From NCBI RefSeq assembly GCF_009674675.1, contig NZ_WKJC01000001.1, forward strand, positions 372,001-436,000: a stretch of 64,000 nucleotides of DNA, written 5' to 3'. Of this stretch, positions 10,514-18,478 are shown one piece after another (the first letter of the stretch is position 1; the number at the start of each line of letters is the position of its first letter). Position numbers and translations under genes: made by a program. The notes under the pieces were generated by a model that saw only the letters and a list, made by a program, of their open reading frames with translations, had not been told where the DNA came from and searched no databases. The DNA is from Kangiella sp. HZ709 (lineage in GTDB: Bacteria > Pseudomonadota > Gammaproteobacteria > Enterobacterales > Kangiellaceae).

Positions 10514-10993
10514 ATGCCGATAGCTGTTAAAAATTTTAATAAACAAACTTTGATTAGTCCCGAAGAGGTGGCTGAGTTGATTAAAAAAGCTCCAGCTTCC
10601 CATCTAAAAGGTTTACGATATGTTGTTTATGATCCTAATCGATTCTATCAAAGAAGCTATGTACAACCTGTAATTCCAGACCGAAGAGTTAAAGGGCAAT
10701 ATTACCCTGATATGCTTGATGCCATTATCATTTATGAAATAAAAGATAAAAAACTTTTCAGTCATATTCTTTATCACGAGTTAGGCCATTATGTTTTTCA
10801 AAGACTTCTTTCTGCAGATCAAAGAAAAACCTGGGTCACTAAACTCTATAACTCAGGCCAATTCGTTAGTGATTATGCCAAAACAAATGCACAAGAGGAC
10901 TTTGCAGAGACTTATGCCTTTTTTATACAAAACAAACCCTTTGGGTTTAACTTGCAAGCTAAGTATCGTTTTCTACAAAGATACTTCCTCTAA
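10514..10993 (+). CDS. Putative zinc metallopeptidase (HELGH motif), ATLF-like
   Basis: 159 residues. LYHELGHYVF (residues about 91-100) is a HExxH zinc site, and EDFAETYAFF about 35 residues later supplies a plausible third ligand, as in gluzincin or anthrax lethal-factor-like domains. The N-terminal SPEEVAELIKKAP and GLRYVVYDP also recall that class. There is no signal peptide or membrane helix. It could be an orphan toxin tip domain or a domesticated protease. The start lacks a strong Shine-Dalgarno, and the promoter region shared with the divergent nucleotidyltransferase gene is almost pure A/T. Confidence 0.65.
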   Translation: MPIAVKNFNKQTLISPEEVAELIKKAPASHLKGLRYVVYDPNRFYQRSYVQPVIPDRRVKGQYYPDMLDAIIIYEIKDKKLFSHILYHELGHYVFQRLLSADQRKTWVTKLYNSGQFVSDYAKTNAQEDFAETYAFFIQNKPFGFNLQAKYRFLQRYFL

Positions 10994-11399
10994 AATAAAA
11001 TCTTTAATTATTTTTTCAAAGTCTTGGTAAGCAAGTTCGAACAGCAGTTGGAAGGGGCCACTGCCACTAGCCGCTATTAAAAATAAGTTGTAGTTGAATT
11101 TTATGATTATAGAAAATGAGAAAGGTCAGCTAGTGTAGGCTCAGCTTAATCATGATTGAATGTCCATGAACGAATTCATAGGCGCTTACCAATACTCAGA
11201 AATAACTGGTGCAATAGATAGAAACTACGCTCGAAAAACTTGAACCAGCTTTAACAAAACTGTTTAATGATGAATTCCCGAAACCCTAGAGCTTGCTAAT
11301 GCAAGCGAAAGCCCTTTGGGTTCCGAATAGGCAAGTTAAGCGGCCTAAAGATGAGCCTTTAAAGATCGATTAAAAGCTATAACACAGAGATTTAGTTTT
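10994..11399. other. 406-bp stretch without an intact gene, possible decayed ORF
   Basis: No intact gene is seen. From the ATG at 11166 a frame reads MNEFIGAYQYSEITGAIDRN and a little further before a stop. An adjacent frame continues with KLEPALTKLFNDEFPKP, then a stop, then SLLMQAKALWVPNRQVKRP, up to a stop near 11372. This looks like a short gene broken by a frameshift and a nonsense codon, but I do not recognise the family. Confidence 0.3.
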
Positions 11400-11927
11400 A
11401 TGAAAATGCCTGTTTTGTTGAGAAAACTGCACTACTGGGGTTCGATAGTCATCGCCTTACCCTTAGCTATTATGATAGGGGCAGGGCTTATGTTGATGCT
11501 AAAAAAAGATGTAGAGTGGATTCAGCCTTCCTCCCAAAAAGGCATTGTGACTAATGTATTTCCCAAGGCTTCATTAACCGAGCTTTACGCTTCAGCCAAA
11601 TCTGTAGAGCAGGCTGGTTTTACTTCTTGGGCTGAGTTAAATAGGGTAGATTTTAAGCCCAATAAAGGCATTGTTAAATTTGTCTCTAAGAGCAACTGGG
11701 AAGTTCAAATTGATACTCAAACCAGCCAAGTCCTACAGGTAGCCAAAAGACGTAGCGATGTGATAGAAGCCATCCATGACGGCAGTTTTTTCGCAGACGG
11801 AGTTAAATTAGGTGTGTTTTTACCAGCAGGAATCATACTATTTCTTCTATGGCTTACCGGAGTTTATTTGTTAATCACCACTGAAATAGCTAAAGCAAAA
11901 AGGCGCCGTCGAAATACTATCACTTAG
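11400..11927 (+). CDS. PepSY-associated transmembrane protein
   Basis: 175 residues. RKLHYWGSIVIALPLAIMIG near the start is the typical first helix of PepSY-TM proteins (RKxHxWxG). A soluble periplasmic-type section of about 95 residues containing a PepSY-like stretch (NWEVQIDTQTSQVL, IEAIHDGSFF) follows, then a second helix (FLPAGIILFLLWLTGVYLLI) and a basic tail. Such small proteins often accompany TonB-dependent receptors or ferric reductases, but no such gene is adjacent here. It is an orphan between a decayed region and a truncated recombinase. Confidence 0.8.
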   Translation: MKMPVLLRKLHYWGSIVIALPLAIMIGAGLMLMLKKDVEWIQPSSQKGIVTNVFPKASLTELYASAKSVEQAGFTSWAELNRVDFKPNKGIVKFVSKSNWEVQIDTQTSQVLQVAKRRSDVIEAIHDGSFFADGVKLGVFLPAGIILFLLWLTGVYLLITTEIAKAKRRRRNTIT

Positions 11928-11940
11928 AATTTTCTAGATG

Positions 11941-11961
11941 TTGAAGCTGATAGGTTACTTG
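11941..11961 (+). repeat. 21-nt sequence shared with 38961-38981
   Basis: The segment at 11941-11961 matches 38961-38981 in 18 of 21 positions, including the exact 12-mer ATAGGTTACTTG. All three mismatches are purine-purine or pyrimidine-pyrimidine. It lies just upstream of the truncated ResD-like recombinase. The other copy is at the right end of the cassette that holds the intact one. Confidence 0.5.
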
Positions 11962-12018
11962 TGATTTTACTAAGTTACATTACCTCCTAGTTGTACGCCC
12001 AACTTATTACGACCAGAA

Positions 12019-12582
12019 GTGAACCGGATCATCAAGGAAGAGCGCTCGGCAGAGTATGTCGTTATAATGACGCTGTTGTGGGTAACTGGAGCCCGGATCT
12101 CCGAAGTTCTGGCATTAACGCCGAACCACTTTAGAACGCTTAGCACAGACGATTTTGGAGTGACACTGCAAACGCTTAAGAAAAGAGGCCGCCCACGAAC
12201 GCGTCTTAGAGGCGAATCATTGCAACGTTTTGTTCCGATTTTGGATCTCAATGCTCAGCAGCGGATCATCAATTATCTAGAAATGAGTCGAGGCCGAGCT
12301 TCTGAGCGTCTTTTTACCATGAGTCGACAATCGGTTGATAATCACATTAAAGCGGCTTGCCGTCTGGCAGGCTTTGATTGGATAAAAGCCAGTGCTCACA
12401 CGTTTAGACACAGCTTTGCGATCCACCTATTGATCCATGCCCGGCCCTTAAAATTTATCTCAAAGATGTTAGGGCACAGCTCGATCCAATACACAGAAAT
12501 TTATACCAACGTGCTCACCTCGGACATGGATCATTTTTTCGAAGGCATTGAGTTTTGCAGTTTGGAATATTCACTGAGATAA
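12019..12582 (+). CDS. ResD/D-protein-like tyrosine recombinase, 5'-truncated
   Basis: 187 residues from the GTG at 12019, but homology to the intact relative at 35935 extends upstream in frame (TPNLLRPEV corresponding to MPEYLLKPEV), and the frame closes at a stop at 11971-11973 without a good start. About 60 N-terminal residues present in the relative are missing, so this is probably a remnant. The catalytic set looks intact: Arg in GARISEVLAL, His-x-x-Arg in HTFRHS, His in LGHSS and Tyr in IYTNV. The family resembles the F-plasmid D protein (resolvase ResD), including the LLxPEV segment. Two sampled lines of 60 bases are 47-50% G+C, higher than neighbouring genes and the other copy, which suggests a separate acquisition. 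Confidence 0.7.
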   Translation: MNRIIKEERSAEYVVIMTLLWVTGARISEVLALTPNHFRTLSTDDFGVTLQTLKKRGRPRTRLRGESLQRFVPILDLNAQQRIINYLEMSRGRASERLFTMSRQSVDNHIKAACRLAGFDWIKASAHTFRHSFAIHLLIHARPLKFISKMLGHSSIQYTEIYTNVLTSDMDHFFEGIEFCSLEYSLR

Positions 12583-12652
12583 GCTCTTTTGCAAAGATAG
12601 CCTTCAGATATGAAGGCTTCTAGTGATCCTGTGCCTAGTTCTTCAACTACAA

Positions 12653-13630
12653 CTATAACTTCCACGCAACGGTGATTGAGCCATAACGGTTGTATTGTTC
12701 GAAGTCACCATCAACTTCTTCATTAAGTATGTCCTGATCGGTAAAACTAAAGGTCAGGGAGATGTTCTGCCATGAATAGGCTATGCCACCTATAAAACCG
12801 AGGTTGAATCGCTCATAATCAACAGAGGGGCTATCATCTTCAAAAGTATTACCATCGAGGAATATTGTATTGAAAGTGTAACGACCCATTAATCCAAAAT
12901 AAAAATACCAGTCACCATTGGTGGCCGTGGGATTGCTTAGGCGAGAGCTATTAAATCCGGCAGTAGGGTAGGACGTTTGAAGGTTATGACCATATCGATA
13001 CAACAGCGATGTTTGAATACTTGACTCTAGGTTGCCTAATCCGGCTTCGTATCTAAACAAAACGTCTGAAGTTTCATCTTGATATTTCCATGCCCTGTAG
13101 GTTCTTCCATAGTTTAACTTAAAAACAGGTTCATTTTTTAACTGAAAGCTCCATCCCATGGGTTCATCGGCGCCAAATAAACTATGAACTAAGCGCTGCG
13201 TTCGTTTTGCACCTGATGCCGGTCCGACGATACCAACCGTTGTCGTAAAGTCTTCACTATAATTTTCGTACACTTTGATGTAATTATTAGCCACATACAA
13301 TAATCCGGCATAGGGAACATCGCCTTGTGGAGGAACTGGAAGAGTGATATCACCCGGCGTTTGCATGATTTGACCTACGGTATAAATATCTAAAGTAGCC
13401 AATGATGCTTTATCTGACATTATCCCAAGAAATGGAGATGTCATCCAAGAGGCTTCTAATGCTTCCTCTTCAGAAATATCGTATAGCGATATTGTTAATC
13501 CGTTGGTATATCCATTATCACTACCTGTAAACAAATCGTTGTCAAAGGTGACTGAAGTCCATTCAAAGTCCTCAGCAAGAGCCATAGATTGAAGGGCGAC
13601 TAAAAGTAATAAAGTATATATTTTTCGCAT
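12653..13630 (-). CDS. LpxR family lipid A deacylase-like outer-membrane protein
   Basis: 325 residues with a signal peptide ending at SMALA. FDNDLFTGSDNGYTNG at the mature N-terminus carries the Asn-Asp pair and TNG of LpxR/DUF2219. RLVHSLFG supplies the conserved His, and GWSFQLKNEPVFKLNYGR is the family's central motif. LpxR removes the 3'-acyloxyacyl chain of lipid A at the outer membrane. Alternating hydrophobic strands and a terminal aromatic-containing strand (ITVAWKL) fit a beta-barrel. The start has AAAGGA upstream. It sits 14 bp downstream of the TetR gene on the same strand, so it may be cotranscribed with it and share the AcrR-type operator. Confidence 0.85.
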   Translation of the reverse strand: MRKIYTLLLLVALQSMALAEDFEWTSVTFDNDLFTGSDNGYTNGLTISLYDISEEEALEASWMTSPFLGIMSDKASLATLDIYTVGQIMQTPGDITLPVPPQGDVPYAGLLYVANNYIKVYENYSEDFTTTVGIVGPASGAKRTQRLVHSLFGADEPMGWSFQLKNEPVFKLNYGRTYRAWKYQDETSDVLFRYEAGLGNLESSIQTSLLYRYGHNLQTSYPTAGFNSSRLSNPTATNGDWYFYFGLMGRYTFNTIFLDGNTFEDDSPSVDYERFNLGFIGGIAYSWQNISLTFSFTDQDILNEEVDGDFEQYNRYGSITVAWKL

Positions 13631-13644
13631 AGCGATTATCCTTT

Positions 13645-14262
13645 TTATATCTTCAAAGGGTTAAGTAATAGTTCAATTAATGATTTCGCGTAAGTAGAAA
13701 TATCTAAATTTATATCCTTGGGAGAGGCATACCATGAATCGAGAACCCCGGTAAGATAAGCATTGTATGCAAAGGCCAGCACTTTAGGATTGTTGGCTTT
13801 ACTGATGAGTTTGTCTTGCCTTGCTTGTTCAAATTGCTCTTCATAAAACTTCAGCGAGTTGTAATATACCTGTTCGCTATGAGCATGAAATATTGGCATA
13901 TTTTTCTCAGTTCCGATAGTTTGCATAAATATTGCAAATGATTTTTTTTGCTTTTCATCTTGATAAATAGTGGTGAAAAGGTTCACGGCATGCGTTTCAA
14001 GAATGTCTAACGAATTCATCTCTTTATGTATTAGTCCTTCGAAGTACTCTTGATATGTAGCTATGGTTTGATCCAACAAGGCATTCAACACTTCTTCTTT
14101 ATTCTTAAAGTGCCAATAAAAAGCGCCCCGAGTTACCCCGGCTTTTTCAACAATTTGTTTGATACTGGTATTGGCAATACCATTTTGATAAAACTCATCT
14201 TTAGCTGCCTCTAATAACGACAGACGTGTTTGCGCGGCTTCATCTTTGGTTTTCTTTGGCAT
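13645..14262 (-). CDS. TetR/AcrR family transcriptional repressor
   Basis: About 205 residues from the ATG at 14262 (MPKKTKDEAAQTR). I preferred this to the ATG at 14280, which lies inside the operator palindrome and would add six odd residues; an AAAG precedes the chosen start. The N-terminal helix-turn-helix (TSIKQIVEKAGVTRGAFYWH) is classic AcrR. The C-terminal part resembles the ligand domain of efflux-pump TetR repressors. It is divergent from the RND efflux operon, with an AcrR-type inverted repeat in the 72-bp gap, so it very likely represses both directions and is relieved by pump substrates. Confidence 0.92.
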   Translation of the reverse strand: MPKKTKDEAAQTRLSLLEAAKDEFYQNGIANTSIKQIVEKAGVTRGAFYWHFKNKEEVLNALLDQTIATYQEYFEGLIHKEMNSLDILETHAVNLFTTIYQDEKQKKSFAIFMQTIGTEKNMPIFHAHSEQVYYNSLKFYEEQFEQARQDKLISKANNPKVLAFAYNAYLTGVLDSWYASPKDINLDISTYAKSLIELLLNPLKI

Positions 14263-14270
14263 AAACAACT

Positions 14271-14299
14271 TTACATACATTCGTGTATGTATGTATACT
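14271..14299 (+). promoter_or_regulatory. Predicted promoter of the RND operon
   Basis: TTACAT at 14271-14276, a 17-bp spacer, and TATACT at 14294-14299 make a plausible sigma-70 promoter reading towards the adaptor gene. The -35 to -10 interval coincides almost exactly with the AcrR-type palindrome, so bound repressor would cover the polymerase site. The start point is not determined. Confidence 0.6.
14272..14295. promoter_or_regulatory. AcrR-type operator, 24-bp inverted repeat
   Basis: Half-sites TACATACAT (14272-14280) and ATGTATGTA (14287-14295) are perfect inverted repeats separated by TCGTGT. This is nearly the same as the E. coli acrAB/acrR operator as I remember it, which has the same half-sites and a TTTGTGA-like centre. 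It lies between the divergent TetR and RND genes. Confidence 0.85.
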
Positions 14300-14334
14300 A
14301 ATCACAACTAGCCATAATTGCAAGGTAATTGATC

Positions 14335-15402
14335 GTGAAGAAAATACTCTTACTAACTTTAGCCATCACTTCAATGATGATCACTGGATGTACAGAAGAC
14401 GGTAGTGATAATCTTCTTAATGAAGAAATGATAAGGCCAATAAAGTTTCATACCGTGGTTAAGTCAGACTCTAGTGTTGAAAGAGAGTACCCAGCGACGA
14501 TCAAAGCTGCTGAATCATCGGATCTAGCATTCGAAGTCGGAGGTAAACTCATAGCGTTAAGTGTCAAGGAATCAGAAGAAGTCAGTAAGGGAGATGTTTT
14601 AGCAAGGCTGGATACCAGAAATGCTAAAAACCAAATGAATGCTCTAAAGTCACAATACAACAATGCCCAGACAGAATACGAAAGAGCACTTAAGTTATTA
14701 AAAGAAGATGCCATTGCCAAGACCGTTGTTGACCAAAGAAAAACACAATTGGATGTACTGAAGAATCAACTGGATACTGCGAATAAATCCTTGAGCGACT
14801 CTGTGTTGAAAGCACCTTTTGATGGCGTGATCGCCACCACGTTTGTTGAAAATTTAGAAAACATCCAACCTCAGCAAAAAATATTAACGCTTATTGGCAA
14901 AAATAGGCTTGAGGCAGAGATCAATGTCCCAGCCAGTGTGGTCACCCAAATACCAAAAAGAGAGGCCGAAAGTAGCTATATAATATTTGATAGCGAGCCA
15001 AATCGCAGGATTGATACTGAATTTGTAAAAGCGAATTTAGTGGCAGATAGTGCTACTCAGACTTATCAAGTAACGTTCGGATTTAAAAACCCAACTGATA
15101 TTTTAATCTTACCGGGTATGAACGCGACCTTAGTTATTGATACCACCCTGAAAAGTCAGGTTACGAGCGGTAGTTTTGTTTCAGTGCCATTAACCGCTAT
15201 ACAATCTATCGAAGGGATAAATTATGTATGGGTAATAGATCCACTTCAACTGACCGTTGAGAAGAAAGAGGTCACCGTTGAGCAAAGTGTTGGCAGCTCA
15301 GTAAAAGTTTCTAAAGGGCTGCAAGAAGGACAGATCATTGCCGCGACGGGACTCTCGCATTTAAGTAAAGGTATGAAAGTGAAAGAATGGAAAAGCAATT
15401 AA
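14335..15402 (+). CDS. RND efflux periplasmic adaptor (membrane fusion protein), lipoprotein
   Basis: About 355 residues from the GTG at 14335, which has AAGG 9 bases upstream; the in-frame TTG at 14329 is too close to it. The lipobox ITGC gives an inner-membrane-anchored lipoprotein. A lipoyl/barrel-sandwich half (LAFEVGGKLIAL, KGDVLARLD), a coiled-coil hairpin of about 80 residues, the return lipoyl half (LKAPFDGVIATTF), then beta-barrel and membrane-proximal domains follow in the HlyD/AcrA order. It links the pump encoded next to the outer-membrane factor. First gene of a three-gene operon under the AcrR-type operator. Confidence 0.93.
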   Translation: MKKILLLTLAITSMMITGCTEDGSDNLLNEEMIRPIKFHTVVKSDSSVEREYPATIKAAESSDLAFEVGGKLIALSVKESEEVSKGDVLARLDTRNAKNQMNALKSQYNNAQTEYERALKLLKEDAIAKTVVDQRKTQLDVLKNQLDTANKSLSDSVLKAPFDGVIATTFVENLENIQPQQKILTLIGKNRLEAEINVPASVVTQIPKREAESSYIIFDSEPNRRIDTEFVKANLVADSATQTYQVTFGFKNPTDILILPGMNATLVIDTTLKSQVTSGSFVSVPLTAIQSIEGINYVWVIDPLQLTVEKKEVTVEQSVGSSVKVSKGLQEGQIIAATGLSHLSKGMKVKEWKSN

Positions 15403-15427
15403 CAAATAAGAACAAGAGGAACTACTA

Positions 15428-18400
15428 ATGAATATTGCAGAGTTTTCTATCAGGAATAAAATCCTAAGCACTCTTGTCATTGTTTTTGCTTTAACCGCAG
15501 GGTGGGGTGCCTACAAAGATATGCCCCGTTACGAAGATCCTGAATTTGTGATTCGAATCGCTCAAATCATTACTCAATATCCAGGAGCAAGTCCTGAAGA
15601 AGTTGCAAATGAGATCACCGATCCTTTAGAAAAATCCATTCAACAATTACAAGAAGTGAAACTCATTAATTCGACGTCTTCTGCGGGATTATCTGAAATA
15701 CAAGTAGAAATAAAATATGAATTTTCTAAGAGTAAATCAGACTTACAGCTGATCTGGTCGAAACTGAGAAATAAAGTTAGAGATGCAGAGCGTTACTTGC
15801 CAAGTGAAGCTACATCCCCAGCGGTTTATGACGATTTCGGCGATGTCTTTGGAATGTACTACTTCATCACAGGCGAAGGCTATTCAATGAGTGAGCTTAG
15901 AGATTTCGCAAAGACATTTCAAAGTGAAATTTTACAAGTAAAGGGAGTAGCTAAAGTAAGCTTTGCTGGAGAACAGCAAGAAGCCATTTATGTTGAAATT
16001 TCTAGACAAAATGCATTATCTGTAGGGGCAGATATTTCCAACATATATAACATTTTATCGCAGCAAAACTCCATCGTCTCAGCAGGAAACCTTGCTATCG
16101 AAGATCAACGCTTGGTGATAGATCCATCAGGAGCCATAGATTCAGTCGATTCAATTAAAAATCTGCTGATTTCTTCAAACGAAGGGAAAGTGACTTACCT
16201 CAAAGACATTGCGCATGTGTGGAGAGGTTATCAAACACCCTCATCGAAAATAATCCGATATAACGGAAAGCCCGCAATTGCCATTGGTGTGTCAAACGTC
16301 AGCGGTGAAAACGTAGTTAAGCTCGGACAGCGAGTGGATACAAAAATAAAAACATTGAAAGAGCTTCAACCACTAGGAATGGAAATCCATGAGTATTACC
16401 ATCAAGGAAAAGTGGTCGATACATCAGTTCAGAACTTTGTAACAAACGTAATTGCAGCATTAGCCATTGTGATTATTACGTTACTTATCTTTATGGGCTT
16501 AAAGTCTGCATTGGTAATAGGGGCAATCTTACTGCTAACTATCGCCGCAACTTTAGCCACTATGAATTTAGTTTCAATTCCAATGCATCGAATATCACTT
16601 GGGGCACTTATTATTGCCTTGGGAATGATGGTTGATAATGCCATCGTGGTGACAGAAGGGATTTTAGTTGGCGTAAAAAATGGACAGAAAAGAATGGCGA
16701 TCGCTAAATCCATTGTCAGTCAAACTAAGTGGCCATTATTGGGCGGAACTCTTGTAGGGATAGTTGCTTTTGCCCCCATTGGGTTTGCCCCTGGTAGTAC
16801 CGCAGAATACACCCAACATCTTTTTTGGGTGATTCTAATTTCTTTGATGTTTAGCTGGCTATTTGCGATCACTTTAACCCCTTTATTTTGTTATCACTTA
16901 TTTAAAGGTGAAGCTTCAAATAGTAAAACTTCAGAGGGTAGGTTTCTTCTAGGTTACAAAAAGTTTTTATCGCATCTCATCGATAAACGAATCTTTGTAG
17001 TTGCTACCGTTTTAGTTATTTTTGCAGTATCAGCATGGGGCTTTAAATTCGTTAAATCGGGTTTTTTCCCTGCCTCAACAACACCGCAACTGGTTGTTGA
17101 TTATTGGCTACCTGAAGGAACTGATATCACTCAAGCAGAAAAAGATGCAATTGCGATAGAAACTTACATCCGTGGACTCGACAGTGTTAACTCCGTTCAA
17201 ACTTTAATAGGTGCCGGTGGCTTAAGGTATATGCTCATCTACTCACCAGAGTCCCCAAACTCTTCCTATGCTCAGTTATTAGTTAAAGTTGATGACTATA
17301 AGAAATTGGATAATTTACTCATTGAAGTTCAGCAGTATATCGATAATAACTATAATAATGCCCAAGCCAAAGTCTGGCGTTTTGTACTTGGACCAGGAGG
17401 AGGCTCAAAGATTGAAGCGACATTCAAAGGGCCTGATCCCAAGATATTGAGAAATTTAGCAAACCAAGCTAAAGCCATAATGATTAAAGATGGACAAGCC
17501 TTATCCATAAAAGATAATTGGCGAGAACCTGTGCCCTTTATCGAGCCAATATATTCAGAGAGATTAGGAAGAGCATCAGGTATCTCACGAGAAGATTTAG
17601 CCAATGCCTTAGCTCTAAATTTCTCAGGTAGAACGGTTGGGGCATATCGCGAAGGCAATGATATTTTACCCATTATTTCTCGGGCGCCAAGTAATGAAAG
17701 GGCGGACGTCAATAGCATTAATGACATTTTAGTGCAAAGCTCTACAACTGGTAATTTGATACCTATAGCTCAAGTAGTCGAAGGCTTTAATACACAGTGG
17801 CGCGATAGTAGGTTACGTCGTGAAGACCGTGTTTGGACTATTAAAGCTCAGTCCGATCCATTACCTGGCAATTTATCATCAGAGTTGTTTGAAAGGATCA
17901 GGCCTCAAATTGAATCGATTGCATTACCACCCGGTTATCAACTCGAATGGGATGGAGAGTACGGAGACTCCAAAGAATCAAATGAAAATTTGGCCTCTAC
18001 TATTCCATTAGGCTTCTTGACTATGGTTATCATTGTGCTTCTTTTGTTCAATGCCATTAAGCAAACCGTGGTTATTTGGTTGGTCGTGCCGCTGGCTATC
18101 ATTGGAGTCGTTTGGGGTTTGGTTGTTACACAAATACCTATGGAATTCATGGGTATATTAGGGGTCTTATCCTTATCAGGATTATTGATCAAGAATGCCA
18201 TTGTATTAGTCGATCAAATGGACTTCGAAATTGAAGAAGGGAAGCCTAGGTTTAATGCTGTCTTAGACTCAGCTGCTAGCCGACTAAGACCTGTTATGAT
18301 GGGAACCTTAACCACAGTCTTGGGCGTAATTCCGTTATTTTTTGATGCCTTTTTCCAATCTATGGCTGTCGTTTTAGTTTTTGGACTATCCTTTGCAACA

Positions 18401-18478
18401 ATATTAACTTTAGTAATAGTCCCAGTTTTATACTCTATGTTTTTTAAAATTACTTCCCAGGAGTCGCATAATGCTTAA
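15428..18478 (+). CDS. RND efflux transporter permease
   Basis: 1,016 residues, the usual AcrB-family length. One N-terminal helix (TLVIVFALTAGWGAY), a large periplasmic porter domain, helices 2-6, a second porter domain and helices 8-12 can be followed. In TM4 the proton-relay signature reads ALGMMVDNAIVV, so the second Asp of the usual VDD is Asn while the first is kept. GAGG precedes the ATG. It overlaps the next gene by 8 bp. It probably exports drugs or other hydrophobic compounds from the periplasm or inner membrane; the substrate is unknown. Confidence 0.95.
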   Translation: MNIAEFSIRNKILSTLVIVFALTAGWGAYKDMPRYEDPEFVIRIAQIITQYPGASPEEVANEITDPLEKSIQQLQEVKLINSTSSAGLSEIQVEIKYEFSKSKSDLQLIWSKLRNKVRDAERYLPSEATSPAVYDDFGDVFGMYYFITGEGYSMSELRDFAKTFQSEILQVKGVAKVSFAGEQQEAIYVEISRQNALSVGADISNIYNILSQQNSIVSAGNLAIEDQRLVIDPSGAIDSVDSIKNLLISSNEGKVTYLKDIAHVWRGYQTPSSKIIRYNGKPAIAIGVSNVSGENVVKLGQRVDTKIKTLKELQPLGMEIHEYYHQGKVVDTSVQNFVTNVIAALAIVIITLLIFMGLKSALVIGAILLLTIAATLATMNLVSIPMHRISLGALIIALGMMVDNAIVVTEGILVGVKNGQKRMAIAKSIVSQTKWPLLGGTLVGIVAFAPIGFAPGSTAEYTQHLFWVILISLMFSWLFAITLTPLFCYHLFKGEASNSKTSEGRFLLGYKKFLSHLIDKRIFVVATVLVIFAVSAWGFKFVKSGFFPASTTPQLVVDYWLPEGTDITQAEKDAIAIETYIRGLDSVNSVQTLIGAGGLRYMLIYSPESPNSSYAQLLVKVDDYKKLDNLLIEVQQYIDNNYNNAQAKVWRFVLGPGGGSKIEATFKGPDPKILRNLANQAKAIMIKDGQALSIKDNWREPVPFIEPIYSERLGRASGISREDLANALALNFSGRTVGAYREGNDILPIISRAPSNERADVNSINDILVQSSTTGNLIPIAQVVEGFNTQWRDSRLRREDRVWTIKAQSDPLPGNLSSELFERIRPQIESIALPPGYQLEWDGEYGDSKESNENLASTIPLGFLTMVIIVLLLFNAIKQTVVIWLVVPLAIIGVVWGLVVTQIPMEFMGILGVLSLSGLLIKNAIVLVDQMDFEIEEGKPRFNAVLDSAASRLRPVMMGTLTTVLGVIPLFFDAFFQSMAVVLVFGLSFATILTLVIVPVLYSMFFKITSQESHNA

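Noticed and set aside
11941-12005. Integron attC or attI site next to the truncated recombinase
   Set aside because: No paired RYYYAAC/GTTRRRY core with a foldable cruciform could be recognised, and the recombinase is ResD-like, not IntI.
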